DNA from: Punctularia strigosozonata HHB-11173 SS5
Lineage: Eukaryota; Basidiomycota; Agaricomycetes; Corticiales; Punctulariaceae
Reading direction: 5' to 3'
Assembly (NCBI RefSeq): GCF_000264995.1
Contig: NW_006767443.1
Span: forward strand, 106,225 to 170,224
DNA: 64,000 nt
Below, piece by piece: positions 12,301 to 22,267 of this stretch. The notes beneath the pieces were generated by a model. That model was given only the letters and a program-made list of their open reading frames with translations. It did not search any database and had not been told where the DNA came from. The number at the start of each line of letters is the position of its first letter. Position 1 is the stretch's first letter. Both the position numbers and the translations under genes were made by a program.

Positions 12301-13548
12301 GGTAGCGCGAGTTGACGTATTGGTCGCTACAACTGCTTTTGATGGGACGTTTTCAGCAGCCGACGAGTTGGTCCTTTGCGTCACATCACCGAGGATTTTG
12401 TTCACGGCTTGCTTCGCGACTCGGGTAAAGAAATCTTCTTCGGGTTTGAAGAGCGGGGCAGGTTGTTCCAGTGCCACAGTCTCGGTCTCAGCCGTTCCGG
12501 GTTCAATGGTGGGCACCAGCGCCTCGTCAACCAGCCATCGACCGTTTTCCTGCAGTTCCAGAATGAACAGATCGTCCGACTGCACCAAAGCTTCGTCCAG
12601 GGATTTGCGACTTGGTTGAATCTGGAGGCCGCCGACTTGAAGCAATCGAGACGCAGAGTAACCACCCTCTACTGGATCTGTGCGGGGCGCCGGGACAGAC
12701 CAGAGGCGGCTGGCAGGGGGAGAGGATGAAGGAGGGGGGGAGAATGCGTGAATCGCGGCATTCAGCAGGTCTTCCAGGGTATCAGTCGAAGAGAGCGTGA
12801 TGTAGCGCAATGGGGTATCAGCGAGGTCTTGAGTGGCTGCATCGTCAGCCGCGACCAGCCTCATGGCTCTGATTCGAGGAGGGTGTAGTTCAAGTGAAGG
12901 TTCCTGAGCGATGCCTCGAGCTATAACTTTACGGGGCAAGGGATGGGTTGCTTCTCCGTACCTGCGATCTGTGAGTAGGCGTGAATTACGAACTGATGTG
13001 CCTCACCATCGGACAAGTTGTGCCCACGAGTCGGATGGGACATAGGTGACATCCACGCCCTCTACAGTAGAGCTGATGAGCTCTCCCGCTTGATTGACGA
13101 GATGGGAGTTATCCACCGGTCCTATGTCGCTTTCAGCCACAGGACCGTCCTTGTCGACCTCCCCGGTGCACGCCTTCATCCATCGGCGGTACCACGGCCA
13201 GGAGACAATGTACCAGGTCGATCCAACTTCCATGGGACTCTTCCTAGCCTGTTCGACGATGCTGAACTTCTCAGAAGCGGCTAGGTGCGGTTCAGTGGCG
13301 GGTTGCGTGGGGTCTGGCGGACCGCCTGATCGGCTTCCGTCGAGCATCGCGACATCCTGAGGATCCGACTGAACTGCGCGGGAGGGTCCGTCGTTGGAAG
13401 GTGTCTCTGACACAGCGCGTTTGGGGGAGTACGAACTGTCGTTGGAATGCATGGAGGCCGATCTCTGGCGTTTGCGAACCCCCAGATTATTGTTCTGAAG
13501 CTCAGCTTGCGGTGCTGGCGAGCTCGCTGGGCTGATCGGCGTCTGCAT
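9329..13548 (-). CDS. UBP12: Ubiquitin-specific protease with DUSP domain (Ubp12/USP4-USP15 type)
   Basis: The start at 13548 ([11 protein letters not shown]) precedes a disordered region and a DUSP domain ([36 protein letters not shown]). The next exon carries a ubiquitin-like segment and then the catalytic Cys box [49 protein letters not shown] and [12 protein letters not shown] follow. After a long acidic insert come zinc-binding residues ([19 protein letters not shown]), LVVHLKRFS, and the His box [23 protein letters not shown] plus [10 protein letters not shown]. An acidic Ser-rich tail ends FDAIDL at 9329. Known: Ubp12-type enzymes remove ubiquitin from cytosolic and nuclear proteins. 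Catalytic Cys, His and Asp are all present. It is divergent from the DAK gene by only 132 bp. Confidence 0.94.
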
Positions 13549-13680
13549 AATCTCAGGTGTCGCGCGGAGGTGTGTTGAAGGAGAGGAAATCGTGGCTGAG
13601 GCGGATCGAAAAGCGTAGAAAAGGGTGCACGCGTCCAGGCCACACGATGAAAGACAATCGCGTCTCTGACTTCGAAACCG
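13549..13680. promoter_or_regulatory. Compact bidirectional promoter, UBP12 / dihydroxyacetone kinase
   Basis: Only 132 bp separate the divergent start codons at 13548 (-) and 13681 (+), so the regulatory sequence must be shared or overlap the 5' UTRs. No motif I would name with confidence. Confidence 0.5.
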
Positions 13681-16064
13681 ATGGCCATCCAAAGTGAATG
13701 GGATCCACACTGCCCTCTATTACCTAACTCAACACAATACATGCAGGCAAACACTTCGTGAACGATACGACTTCTATTGTCCTTGACGCCCTGGAAGGAT
13801 GCTGCCTCCTGAACCCGGATCTGACGCTGGATCGCAGCAATAAGGGTAACCCCTATTGGCATATCGTCTTCATCTCAGGCTGAAACTGCGGTAGTTCTTC
13901 ACCTTATGAACCCGAACCCTAACAAAGTTGCCCTGATCTGCGGAGGAGGCAGTGGCCATGAACCCGCACACGCAGGTTTCGTAGGCAAGCTGCAGATCAT
14001 TATCAATGGCTTCTCGGCGTCTCATCGGCGTTCGCAGGGAATGGCATGCTGACGGGTAATGTCAACTCCTGCATGCAATTCCAGCGGTTCGCCTGATCCT
14101 TTATATCACAGCCGCCGTATGCGGAAACATATTTGCGTCTCCGAATGCGAGCCAAGTGCGTCGGGCGCTTGATATCGTCGACAACAAGAAAGGAACCGTG
14201 GTGATAGTGAAGTTGGTTTCAGTCCGATTCCGTCGACCACGGCCAATGGCTCACTGTATCGCAGGAACTACACAGGAGACGTCCTCAACTTCGGTTTGGC
14301 CAAAGAACTCGCCGCAGTTGACCGGGCGGACCGAGTTCGCTTTATCGCTGTTGAAGACGACGTCGCCGTTGGTAGGGAGCAAGGGAAGATAGTTGGCCGC
14401 AGGTACGCGCATCCACGATCTGTTCGAGGAAGGCAATCTCTCAATTCCATATGAAATCTCAGAGGTCTTGCAGGGACTGTTCTCGTCTACAAGATCGCCG
14501 GGGCGCTTGCGCACGGAGGTGCCTCTTTGGACGAAGTGAGCTCCACCGCCCATTATGTCGCTTCGCGACTGGTTACGATTGGAGTCGGCTTGGAACATAC
14601 ACACGTGCGCAGGTGTCGCACTGACAGGTCGATCGACACTCCATGCTTAAATACAGATTCCTGGCACCGCAGTCGCGACATCTCATCTGCAGGCGAATGA
14701 GATTGAGATAGGTCAGTGCTCACGAGATTAACTGTCATGCAATGTGCTAACTTCGTACAGGGATGGGCATTCATAACGAAACTGGAGCGAAGAGGCTTTC
14801 CCCCGCCCCTCCCCTGAACGAACTCATAGTTCAGCTACTGGACATGTTGGTCGGCGCGGACCCCGATCGTGCTTTTGTCAAGTTCAAATCAGCGATTGGC
14901 CCTGTCTCCGGTGACGACGCCGACGAGGTCGTGCTCTTGCTGAATAACCTTGGCGGTCTCAGCGAACTCGAGCTGGGCGTTATCCTTGCCGAAACTCGCA
15001 AGGCCATCGACCATCGGGGAATCAAGATCAAGCGGGTTCTCTCAGGCACCTTCATGGTATGTTATACCACAACACGACATGACCACGTCTGATCATGAAT
15101 CCTAGACAAGCCTGAACATGCCCGGATTCTCTATCACGCTTCTTCTGCTCCCATCGTCTGCGCATGCGGAGAAGGATACACCGTCCCAGGATCTGATCCT
15201 CTCACTTCTGGACCAGACACCGGAAGTGCCTGGATGGAAATGGTCGTCCGGTCGGGTTCCGGACCTTGCAAAGTCCTCACAGCTCTCCACAGAACAGAGC
15301 GAAGTATCCCCCAGAAAGACCCATGTTGCTCGTCCCGCCCCTGATCCAAGGGGTTTCGTCACCACGCTGGAGAAAATTTGCCATGCCCTCATAGCAGCCG
15401 AGCCCGAGATCACTCGTATGGACACCATTGCGGGCGACGGGGACTGTGGAACCACACTCAAAACAGGCGCTAGCGGTACGTACCATTCACTTCCCTCGAT
15501 CTTTCGACGGATGAACCATCGACGACATCAGCTGTGCTCGACGCTATCCGACGAGGCGTGATTACAGGAGAGGATGTCGTGGGCAGCGCTGTTGCTTTGG
15601 CTCAAGTAGCTGATGAACACATGGGCGGTACAAGCGGCGCCCTTTACTCGTGAGGATTGTCTGATTTATCACATACCAGACGCTTAAACTCTCTGCGCAG
15701 TATTTTCTTCTCCGGAGTCGCGCAAGGTCTTCAAGCTGCCACTGACGTTTCTCCTGTGACTCCTTCAGGATGGGCTCAAGCCCTCTCTACAGCGCTCGAC
15801 AAGCTATATACCTACACGCGTGCGCGCCGTCCGTCTCGCACGCTTGTCGATCCGTTGTCCGCTTTCGTTGAGACCTTCGCGGAATCTCAAGGCGCGGATT
15901 TGGGCAGCGCTGTTGCTTCTGCAGGCAAAGCCGCTCAGGAAACAGCAAACCTGTCCGCGAAAGCCGGACGAAGCGCGTATGTGGAAGGGGATAGGCTCAA
16001 GGAGGAGAAGATACCGGATCCTGGTGCATGGGGCGTGAAGGTGATCCTGGAGGCGTTGATTTGA
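13681..16064 (+). CDS. DAK1: Dihydroxyacetone (glycerone) kinase, DhaK-DhaL fused fungal form
   Basis: Exon 1 is 13 nt (13681-13693). Joined to 13747 it gives MAIQSKHFVND, the family's usual start. DhaK follows: VALICGGGSGHEPAHAGFVG, GNGMLTAAVCGNIFASPNAS, IDNKKGT-like VDNKKGTVVIVKNYTGDVLN with FGLAKE, VAVGREQGKIVGRR, GLAGTVLVYKIAGALAHGGA and GMGIHNE, the segment holding the histidine that binds substrate covalently in DhaK. DhaL follows: DTIAGDGDCGTTLKTGA, ADEHMGGTSGALYSIFF, DPGAWGVKVILEALI. Known: it phosphorylates dihydroxyacetone to DHAP with ATP, in glycerol use and detoxification. About ten introns; one (13985-14037) has a GC donor, and an 18 nt exon (14038-14055) follows it. The reading frame is intact. 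Confidence 0.94.
13985..14037 (+). other. GC-AG intron in dihydroxyacetone kinase
   Basis: The donor reads G/GCAAGC and the acceptor TTCGCAG. Only the GC donor gives the conserved FVGNGML reading; the nearby GT at 13981 breaks the frame. The intron is 53 nt, like its GT-AG neighbours. Confidence 0.8.
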
Positions 16065-16581
16065 CGCTCCCAACATTGTATAATAAGCATCAAGTCTACG
16101 GAGGTGGGCCAACAAACAAGCAGCTTGTGGTATCTGCATTTGGGTCACTGCACTCCAGGCATCTTTTTTAAAAAGGCTGCGTTTCGTTACACTTGACTGC
16201 AAGAATCAGATGATTTGACCGAGTCAACCTATGTACCACACTGGGCAAGACCGTGAGAGATCTAATGAACATATCAAGATAGGGGCTTGACTTTTTGGTG
16301 CAACAAAAGTCAGATCAGGTCAAGAATTAGGCAGAATCAGGTGGCAGCCTAAGTATGCTTTTCGCCGGTGTTTATTGGACCTCCCTGCTCTGAAACCAGC
16401 CGCGTATGATAGCACACTTCTCGTAGGTTGTGCCATAATACTGGCTATCTATTGTACGACTAGCACTTGAAACTTTAGACAGTCAACAATATGCAGTCTC
16501 ACTGTGTTCTAAGTTACTGTAGCATGCCAGGGACAATGATACGTTTTCTCACGTGTCTTCGCATCCTTCTTTCGGCCATAA
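16065..16581. other. Intergenic region between DAK and the MITE
   Basis: 517 bp, AT-richer than its surroundings, with short ORFs only. It holds the DAK 3' end. Nothing else is recognisable. Confidence 0.5.
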
Positions 16582-16610
16582 TAGAGCCGTTTGGCAAACG
16601 ATAAATATCG
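16582..16610 (+). repeat. Left terminal inverted repeat of the MITE
   Basis: 29 bp, identical in inverted orientation to 16972-17000. It contains two self-complementary words, CGTTTGGCAAACG and CGATAAATATCG. Confidence 0.88.
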
Positions 16611-16971
16611 AAATCCTTGAAACTTTCCCAGCCCCACCTCGATAATTATCCGAAACTTTCTTCCACGAGTTTCGAAACTTCTGTCCAGCGCAACAACCGT
16701 TTTTGGGTCAGGTAGCACTGCCACAATTCTGCCATCCATGTTGTACATCGGGTCGCACGTCGTACAACGCGGCGCCAGACCCGTGCGATAGCCTTCATGA
16801 CTAGCTGTATCATAGACTCTGAGTTAGGGTTGGCAATTGATGAGTGAAGGTGAGGTCGAAGCTGCAAAGGCGAATGCGCAAGCTCGATGACGGTGACATA
16901 AGCGCTGCGCTCGCGTGGCAGGTTTCGATACAATCCCAAAACGTTTCGGGAAAGTTCCGAAACCAAAGTTC

Positions 16972-17000
16972 CGATATTTATCGTTTGCCAAACGGCTCTA
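16972..17000 (-). repeat. Right terminal inverted repeat of the MITE
   Basis: Exact reverse complement of 16582-16610. It lies about 180 bp upstream of the ADF-H/PH gene start at 17182, probably in that gene's promoter or 5' UTR. Confidence 0.88.
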
Positions 17001-17181
17001 ATAAGCTAAAAATCAGCTTCGTCTCACAATGGACAGGATACGGGCTGTGCGGAGGATCTATTTGTTCCAGATGACCTTACCTACTGCTGCGCTGCTGCGT
17101 GGCACTCGGTGTTTACCCCGTACTCTGTCATACCCTGGCGAAGCTTGACTCTCTTGAACGCTGGTCGTCAACGAACTTGTC

Positions 17182-19041
17182 ATGGCTATGCTGAACACCT
17201 CCGACGCACGCATTAACACTGCATACAAGGCCGTGTTGAATGGAAAGGCAGGAGATTGGTGAGGTCTCGGCCCGTTCGTTGAGTTAGTGTTTAACGGAGA
17301 CCTTCGGCTGTCATCCAGGCTTCTCCTAAGCTACGGTGAAGTGAGTGTGGTTTATCGATGTTTGACATCAGGTATCGTACTTACCTTGGACTTCTACGTC
17401 ACAGAGTCCCAACAGCGCGGCCTTGTACAGCTCAGGAGCCGCCGGTTTGTACGAGCTCAAAGACAACATTCATGAAGATTACGTTTTCTTCGGGTTCTAT
17501 CGCGAAGAAATCGATGGAGACACCTACTATGTGTTGATCACGTATGCCCCTGAATCATTGAAGGGAAAGGCACGAGGTACGTGTCCATGTCAGATTTTGC
17601 TATGCCTGCTCATGGGTTGAGATGCCTTCATCAGCATCGACTATCATGCATTCACGTTGCGTCGGGACCGTATTCAGCGCAAGTCACCAATTCACCTCTG
17701 TTATATTATGTCCAACCACATCGCCCTATAGGTTCCAAAGGCCGTGATCACAGTTTCAAGGAAGGATGAAATCGAGAGTCACGCCGTAATGAGGGCAATT
17801 CGTGAACAACTAATTGCTCGTCGTTCGTCATCCACGAAGCTCCACTCGGCGCCAAAAACATTCCTTGGACGCAGAAGCCGTCGTGCTGTCTCCGACAACA
17901 CACAGCGGAAACAATCGCATTCACCGGGCAGTAGCTCCATCGGATCGCTGCTTTCTCCAAGTTCGTCGGACGACGATGCACCGCCTCCACCCCCGCCAAA
18001 GGATGATAAGTTTACATCTCCGACCCGCTTGCGAGCGCCATCGCCCCCTGGTCCCGTTACAGTAAGTCGAACTTTGGTCGTTGTAGCTACAGGCTGACCT
18101 GACATCTACTTAACAGATGGTTGTACCAGCACCTTCTTCACCACCGGATGCGAAACCCTCCGTGCACGCGTGGAAATCGCTTGTTCCGCGACCTCGTCCT
18201 GATCCAGTAGAGCGAGCCCGCCTGCGTGCGGAGGCGCGTCTTAGGCAAGAGGAAGAGGAACGTGTAGCTCTCGAGGAAGAAAGGTTACGGCAGGAGCGAC
18301 ATAGGCTTGAGAAACTGGCGCTTGAACGACAGTATGAGTTGGAAGAGCATGATCGAAAACAGCGTATCGATGAAGAAGTTCGGAGAGCTGCTGCGGAGCG
18401 TCGGAGGAAGGAGGCTTTACAACGGCAGGAGGAGGAGGAACGCCTACGACTACTGCGGGACAAAAGGCAAGCGGAGAAGGAGCGTCGGCTGGAAGAAACG
18501 CGTCGCATTGAAAAATGGAGGGCCGAGCGTGCTAAACAGCTCCAAGAACGAGAGAAGGCACGTGCATCTGCGCGAGCAAGTGCCGAACTGGAACGTAAAT
18601 CTCGTCTGTTGTCGGCCGATCAAAGCGCAACGGAGGGATGGGTCACCGTGCAGGTTGAACCTCTGATGGTCTGGCGTAGACGATTCTTCAAGATACGATT
18701 GCAGGACGGCGATATGCTCCTCTATAGGACCAAGCTGGAGAGCGAGAAGAGCGGCGCCAAACCTGTCGACGTTATCAAGATACGAGACGTAAAAAGACTT
18801 ATGGAGTGGTCGGAAGACGACCGTGAAGGCGATAACGAGCGTCTACAAGAGCTCGAAGCTATACCCAACTCCTTCGCCCTGGATTTCGGTCAAGCCGAAC
18901 GGAGTCTCTCTATGCTCTTCGCCGATACTGCTGCGGAGAAGGTCAGCATTAATTTCTTTACCCATCCTGTCCAAAGTTCGATGAATTGTCGCACTTCAGG
19001 ATACAATCATGGCCCTCGTGGCACGAGCAGCTGGCTTGTAA
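17182..19041 (+). CDS. Actin-binding ADF-H domain, coiled-coil and PH domain protein
   Basis: The N-terminus MAMLNTSDARINTAYKAVL, joined over introns to GDWLLLSYGESPN, AAGLYELKDNIHEDYVFFGF, YYVLITYAPESLKGKAR and STIMHSRCVGTVFS, is an ADF-homology domain of the Abp1/coactosin kind. A Ser/Pro linker with a PPPPPP run follows, then a long charged Arg/Glu coiled coil (about 18190-18600). A PH domain comes last: EGWVTVQVEPLMVWRRRFFK, DMLLYRTKLE, DVIKIRDVKRLMEW, SFALDFGQAERSLSMLFAD. The last intron brings in DTIMALVARAAGL with TAA at 19039-19041. Inferred role: cortical actin linked to membrane phosphoinositides. One intron (17679-17731) has a GC donor. No named orthologue is claimed. Confidence 0.85.
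17679..17731 (+). other. GC-AG intron in the ADF-H/PH gene
   Basis: The donor reads C/GCAAGT and the acceptor CCCTATAG, 53 nt. It joins VGTVFS to VPKAVITVSRK in phase 0. No GT donor in this stretch keeps the frame. Confidence 0.7.
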
Positions 19042-19283
19042 TTTTTAAAACTTGGCCCAACTACCCTGGTTACTTCGATACCCCTGTTGTATGTGTATAT
19101 CTGGGATAACTTGTATGATACGCGACGATTTTTGTCTCGCTGCGAGCAGACGAAAGGTAGGAAGAATTTGATTCATGGATTACTTGGTCTTGTTCTACTG
19201 TGTCCGGTAGGAACTACTATGACGCAATCGGGTGATGATTGTATGTGTATACGTCTCCGCCCTTCATCTGATTGCTTTGAACT

Positions 19284-19971
19284 ATGGTGTCGCGAGCAGC
19301 TCTCCTGTCATCAGCACAAGGTCTCATATCCGACTTCTCCCAGAAGGAACCCATTGATCGCCTTCTTTCGCACTTCAGTCGGACGCATGCATGCGAAGCG
19401 TTTGAGCATGGAGAGCCGTGTCTAGGTTCGCTCCGAGAGTCCAATCGAAAGTAGCAGGGCAAGGCTGACGCTGGAGTTACATTGTTATCGCAGCTCCCTT
19501 CCTAGGGCGCCCATTCTCTGGCCTGGATCAGATCAGGAGGTACTTCGCCATGCTGCAAGTATGCATACCATCCGTCTATTAGGGATAACGATTAGATGGT
19601 TTACGAGGTACTCGCATAGGACTACCTAACGTACGAAAACATGACCTTCGACCAGTTCTGCGTCGACGCCGAATCGCGGCGCGTCAGTTGCGTAGGGAAG
19701 GCGAAGTTCACATGGGTGAAGCCCAACCCAGGTGAGTTAATTCGGCGTGATTAAAGCATCTCTCCGACGATCCCTGCCAGATGGTCCGAGTGTTAGCCAG
19801 GAGCAGAGTTGGAACGAAATCTTCCACTATTTGCTGGACTTCGATGACTCACCAGAACCAAAGATCACGAACTATCAGGTATGGGCAGATTCCGGCGCAG
19901 CTTATCTTGCTGGACGAGGAGAGCTTTCGAAAGTCAGAGAGAGCACTGATACGAACAAGCTGATGAAGTAA
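19284..19971 (+). CDS. NTF2/SnoaL-like fold protein, function unknown
   Basis: An exon from ATG at 19284 (MVSRAALLSSAQGLISDF) splices through three short introns to APFLGRPFSGLDQIRRYFAM, DYLTYENMTFDQFCVD and SRRVSCVGKAKFTWVKPNP. The last exon, GPSVSQEQSWNEIFHYLLDF, ends DTNKLMK at 19971, giving a protein of about 160 residues. Hydrophobic pattern and length fit the small NTF2-like proteins common in basidiomycetes, in which a GP..I..YF..L motif precedes a sheet. This is fold-level recognition only: no catalytic residues can be named. The exon chain is in frame and all borders are GT-AG. Confidence 0.6.
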
Positions 19972-20278
19972 CCGAATGCAATTAGTACATAGCAACGTTA
20001 TGTATCCAGTGACAATTCCCCGATCGCTTTGTCTAGGAGCAAGTCGACATTCCCATTTCCTTTAGACCACTGAACGACATGCGCGTCCACGAAGCACGAT
20101 TGAAAAGGCTGAAAACATCGAGGCAAAGAGCCGGTCCGCTTGCCATGTTGCGCCGCCTGAATCAGCTTAACGGTTGCAGGGGCAATACAGAACGCGTGAG
20201 AAACCTCTGTACAGTTCACCCACGCTTCACCTGCCCCGAGTCTAGCACCTTGTCCGCCGCCAAAACAACCACTTCAAG
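19972..20278. other. Intergenic, upstream of RPL43
   Basis: 307 bp between the NTF2-like stop and the RPL43 ATG. It must contain the ribosomal protein promoter. A pyrimidine-rich stretch is not obvious, and the minus-strand ORF here has no recognisable product. Confidence 0.45.
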
Positions 20279-20879
20279 ATGGTGCGTTGGACCGTTGCTG
20301 CTGCATGATACGGTCTAAATATCTCGCAGACTAAACGCACCCGCAAAGTAGGCGTCACCGGAAAGTATGGAACGGCAAGTATCTACCCGCTAGCGGTATG
20401 GCAACCAGAAAGAGTTAATCCGCCTCCTTACAGCGTTACGGTGCGTCCCTGCGTAAGCAGGTGAAGAAGGTGAGACCATTCCCTGCCTGCCATTCGTCGT
20501 AGATGCTGATAGTATGCGTTCAGATGGAAATCACCCAGCACGCCCGTTACACCTGCACCTTCTGCGGCAAGGCACGTATTATCTCAACCTGACGCCTCCC
20601 ACCAAGACGACCATGCATGCTTATGTTACGTCCACTAGGACTCTGTCAAGCGGACTGCTGTCGGTATCTGGAAGTGCGGAGCCTGCAAAAAGGTCATCGC
20701 TGGTGGCGCTTGGACAGTATCAACGACGGCGGCTGCCACCGTACGAAGGTATGTTCCTCCTCTGAACATGCCTTACACCACATTGCTCTCTACTCGCCAT
20801 TATTGCTGCCGTATATCGCATGCTGACATATGGCGATCGCAGCACCATCCGCCGCCTCAGGGAAATCAACGAGGCATAG
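20279..20879 (+). CDS. RPL43: 60S ribosomal protein eL43 (L37a)
   Basis: Exon 1 contributes only the ATG at 20279-20281. Intron 1 then leads to [15 protein letters not shown], followed by [46 protein letters not shown] and [18 protein letters not shown], and finally [12 protein letters not shown] with TAG at 20877-20879. This is the full eL43 protein of about 92 residues, with the CxxC...CxxC zinc ribbon (CTFC, CGAC). Known: a structural protein of the large ribosomal subunit. Five introns in a gene this short are notable, and two of them (20375-20433 and 20572-20638) use GC donors. The high conservation of eL43 fixes every border. Confidence 0.97.
20375..20433 (+). other. GC-AG intron in RPL43 (second intron)
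   Basis: The donor reads G/GCAAGT after KYGT, and the acceptor TTACAG precedes RYGASL. The conserved KYGTRYG sequence leaves no GT alternative. Confidence 0.92.
20572..20638 (+). other. GC-AG intron in RPL43 (fourth intron)
   Basis: The donor reads AAG/GCACGT after TFCGK, and the acceptor CACTAG precedes DSVKRTAVG. The conserved protein sequence fixes both ends. Confidence 0.9.
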
Positions 20880-21251
20880 ATTGTTTTATCGTCTTGTACC
20901 ATGTCCTCTATTTTGCTACCGCATCCCGCCTTCTCTACTGCAATGTTATGCACACGCCATGCTGCACCCATATGACATTCCAGTCCAGGGGTGGAATACA
21001 ACCGGGAAGTCATTGTTCATGCTGTATGTACGTTGCGCAACGCGCACCCCAGCCGGGGCACACGAAGGTACACATCTTACGCTTGCGGGAAGACTACACA
21101 ACCTATCGCTTCAGTAGATGAGGCAAGAGAGTGCAAGCTTTGGCCCTTGCCCTACCAAGGACCACGTGCTTTCACCCGTTTGCCAACGGCCACGGACGCT
21201 CGGAGCTTGTTACTCTTGTGACGCGCTCATCTTCGAACTCGTTGCGCATTG
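20880..21251. other. Intergenic between RPL43 and the TMEM53-like gene
   Basis: 372 bp of RPL43 3' region and downstream promoter. Only short ORFs without similarity to known proteins. Confidence 0.45.
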
Positions 21252-22127
21252 ATGACTACAAGTCAACCGATTGCAGACACGCCCCTGGAACGCATCAGCG
21301 ATTCAATATATTATTCACCGGCACTGGGAGTGAAATCCTCCGGGGTATCTAGCGGACCCAGTGCCATTCTAATCCTTGCGTGGATGGGGGCAGCGCTGCC
21401 GCATGCAAAGAAGGTTCGCAGAGCTCCTATTCCATAATACTTGAGCCCTGAGATTATGCTATGCCTGCAGTATGTGATAATGCATCGCCGACTATTCCCC
21501 AATACGCCTATAATCCTCGTTCTGTCATCACCACGACACTTCTTTCAGCGTGCTTCGACCCGCCATGCCTCTCTGCAACCGGCAATATCGTTGCTTCAAA
21601 CCTCTCAAACCGACGACGGAACTTTGATCCATGTCCTCTCCAACGGTGGCGCGCGAATGTTGGACGACATGCTGTCATTGGCCCCGAACTTGGGAGGTTC
21701 GGGAACGAAGATCCTCTTCGATTCGACTCCTGGAGAACTGAACTTGAGGAACACCATTTCGGCGTTCCTAGCGCCAATTCGACCATTCTACTTGCGCGCC
21801 ATTGGATCCGTCCTGTTGGCGGTATTCTATCTCTTCACAGTATGGATGCCCACTACGCTGTTCGGCTCGGTGAATGTCATAGAACGAGTGAGGCGGCACC
21901 TGAACGATCCGGCCATCGTATCCGTTTCAGATACGAAACGCGCGTACATCTATTCCGACGAGGATGAACTAGTGCAGTCATGGGCGGTGGAGAAACATGT
22001 CGCGGACGCGAAGCGTCAAGGATATGCGATGAATCTTGTCAAGATGTCTGGCTCCAGGCACGTCGAACACCTGCGCAAATATCCCAAGGAGTACGAAGAT
22101 ACCGTTTTGCTCCTCTGGAAGTCATAG
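21252..22127 (+). CDS. TMEM53-like protein (DUF829, alpha/beta-hydrolase fold)
   Basis: Exon 1 from the ATG at 21252 (MTTSQPIADTPLERIS) carries the family core ILILAWMGAALPHAKK. Intron 21415-21471 joins it to YVIMHRRLFPNTPIILVLSS, which matches the GWMGA...H..KY...Y...P.I.V layout of DUF829. Downstream are ALQPA-type helices, IHVLSNGGARMLD (nucleophile-elbow position, S-N-G-G), KILFDSTPGE, KRAYIYSDEDELV and a GSRHVEHLRKYPKEYEDTV tail. This gives about 270 residues, the usual size. Known: human TMEM53 sits at the nuclear envelope; fungal members are uncharacterised. One likely transmembrane segment lies around AIGSVLLAVFYLFTVWM. Confidence 0.88.
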
Positions 22128-22267
22128 CAATAGCAAGTCTTGTTTTGGATACTGTGTTCACCCTGACAACGCAAAACTAGCACATTACGCGATACTATAG
22201 CAATGCTCAAATGGGACTAGTCCAGAGATGTTGTATTCTCCGACATACTAAGTACCATACACGGTGC

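Larger units (their letters stand above)
16582..17000. mobile_element. MITE-like element, 419 bp, with 29 bp perfect terminal inverted repeats
   Basis: 16582-16610 (starting TAGAGCCGTTTGG) is the exact reverse complement of 16972-17000. Both ends are flanked by ATAA (16578-16581 and 17001-17004), a possible 4 bp target duplication; a TA duplication with the repeats starting at GAGCC is the alternative. Inside each end, GAAACTTTC-like words recur (about 16619, 16652, 16674 on the left; inverted around 16950-16970 on the right). No ORF resembles a transposase, so the element would be non-autonomous. Size, perfect inverted repeats and subterminal repeats fit a MITE. The superfamily cannot be assigned from the sequence alone. 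Confidence 0.8.
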
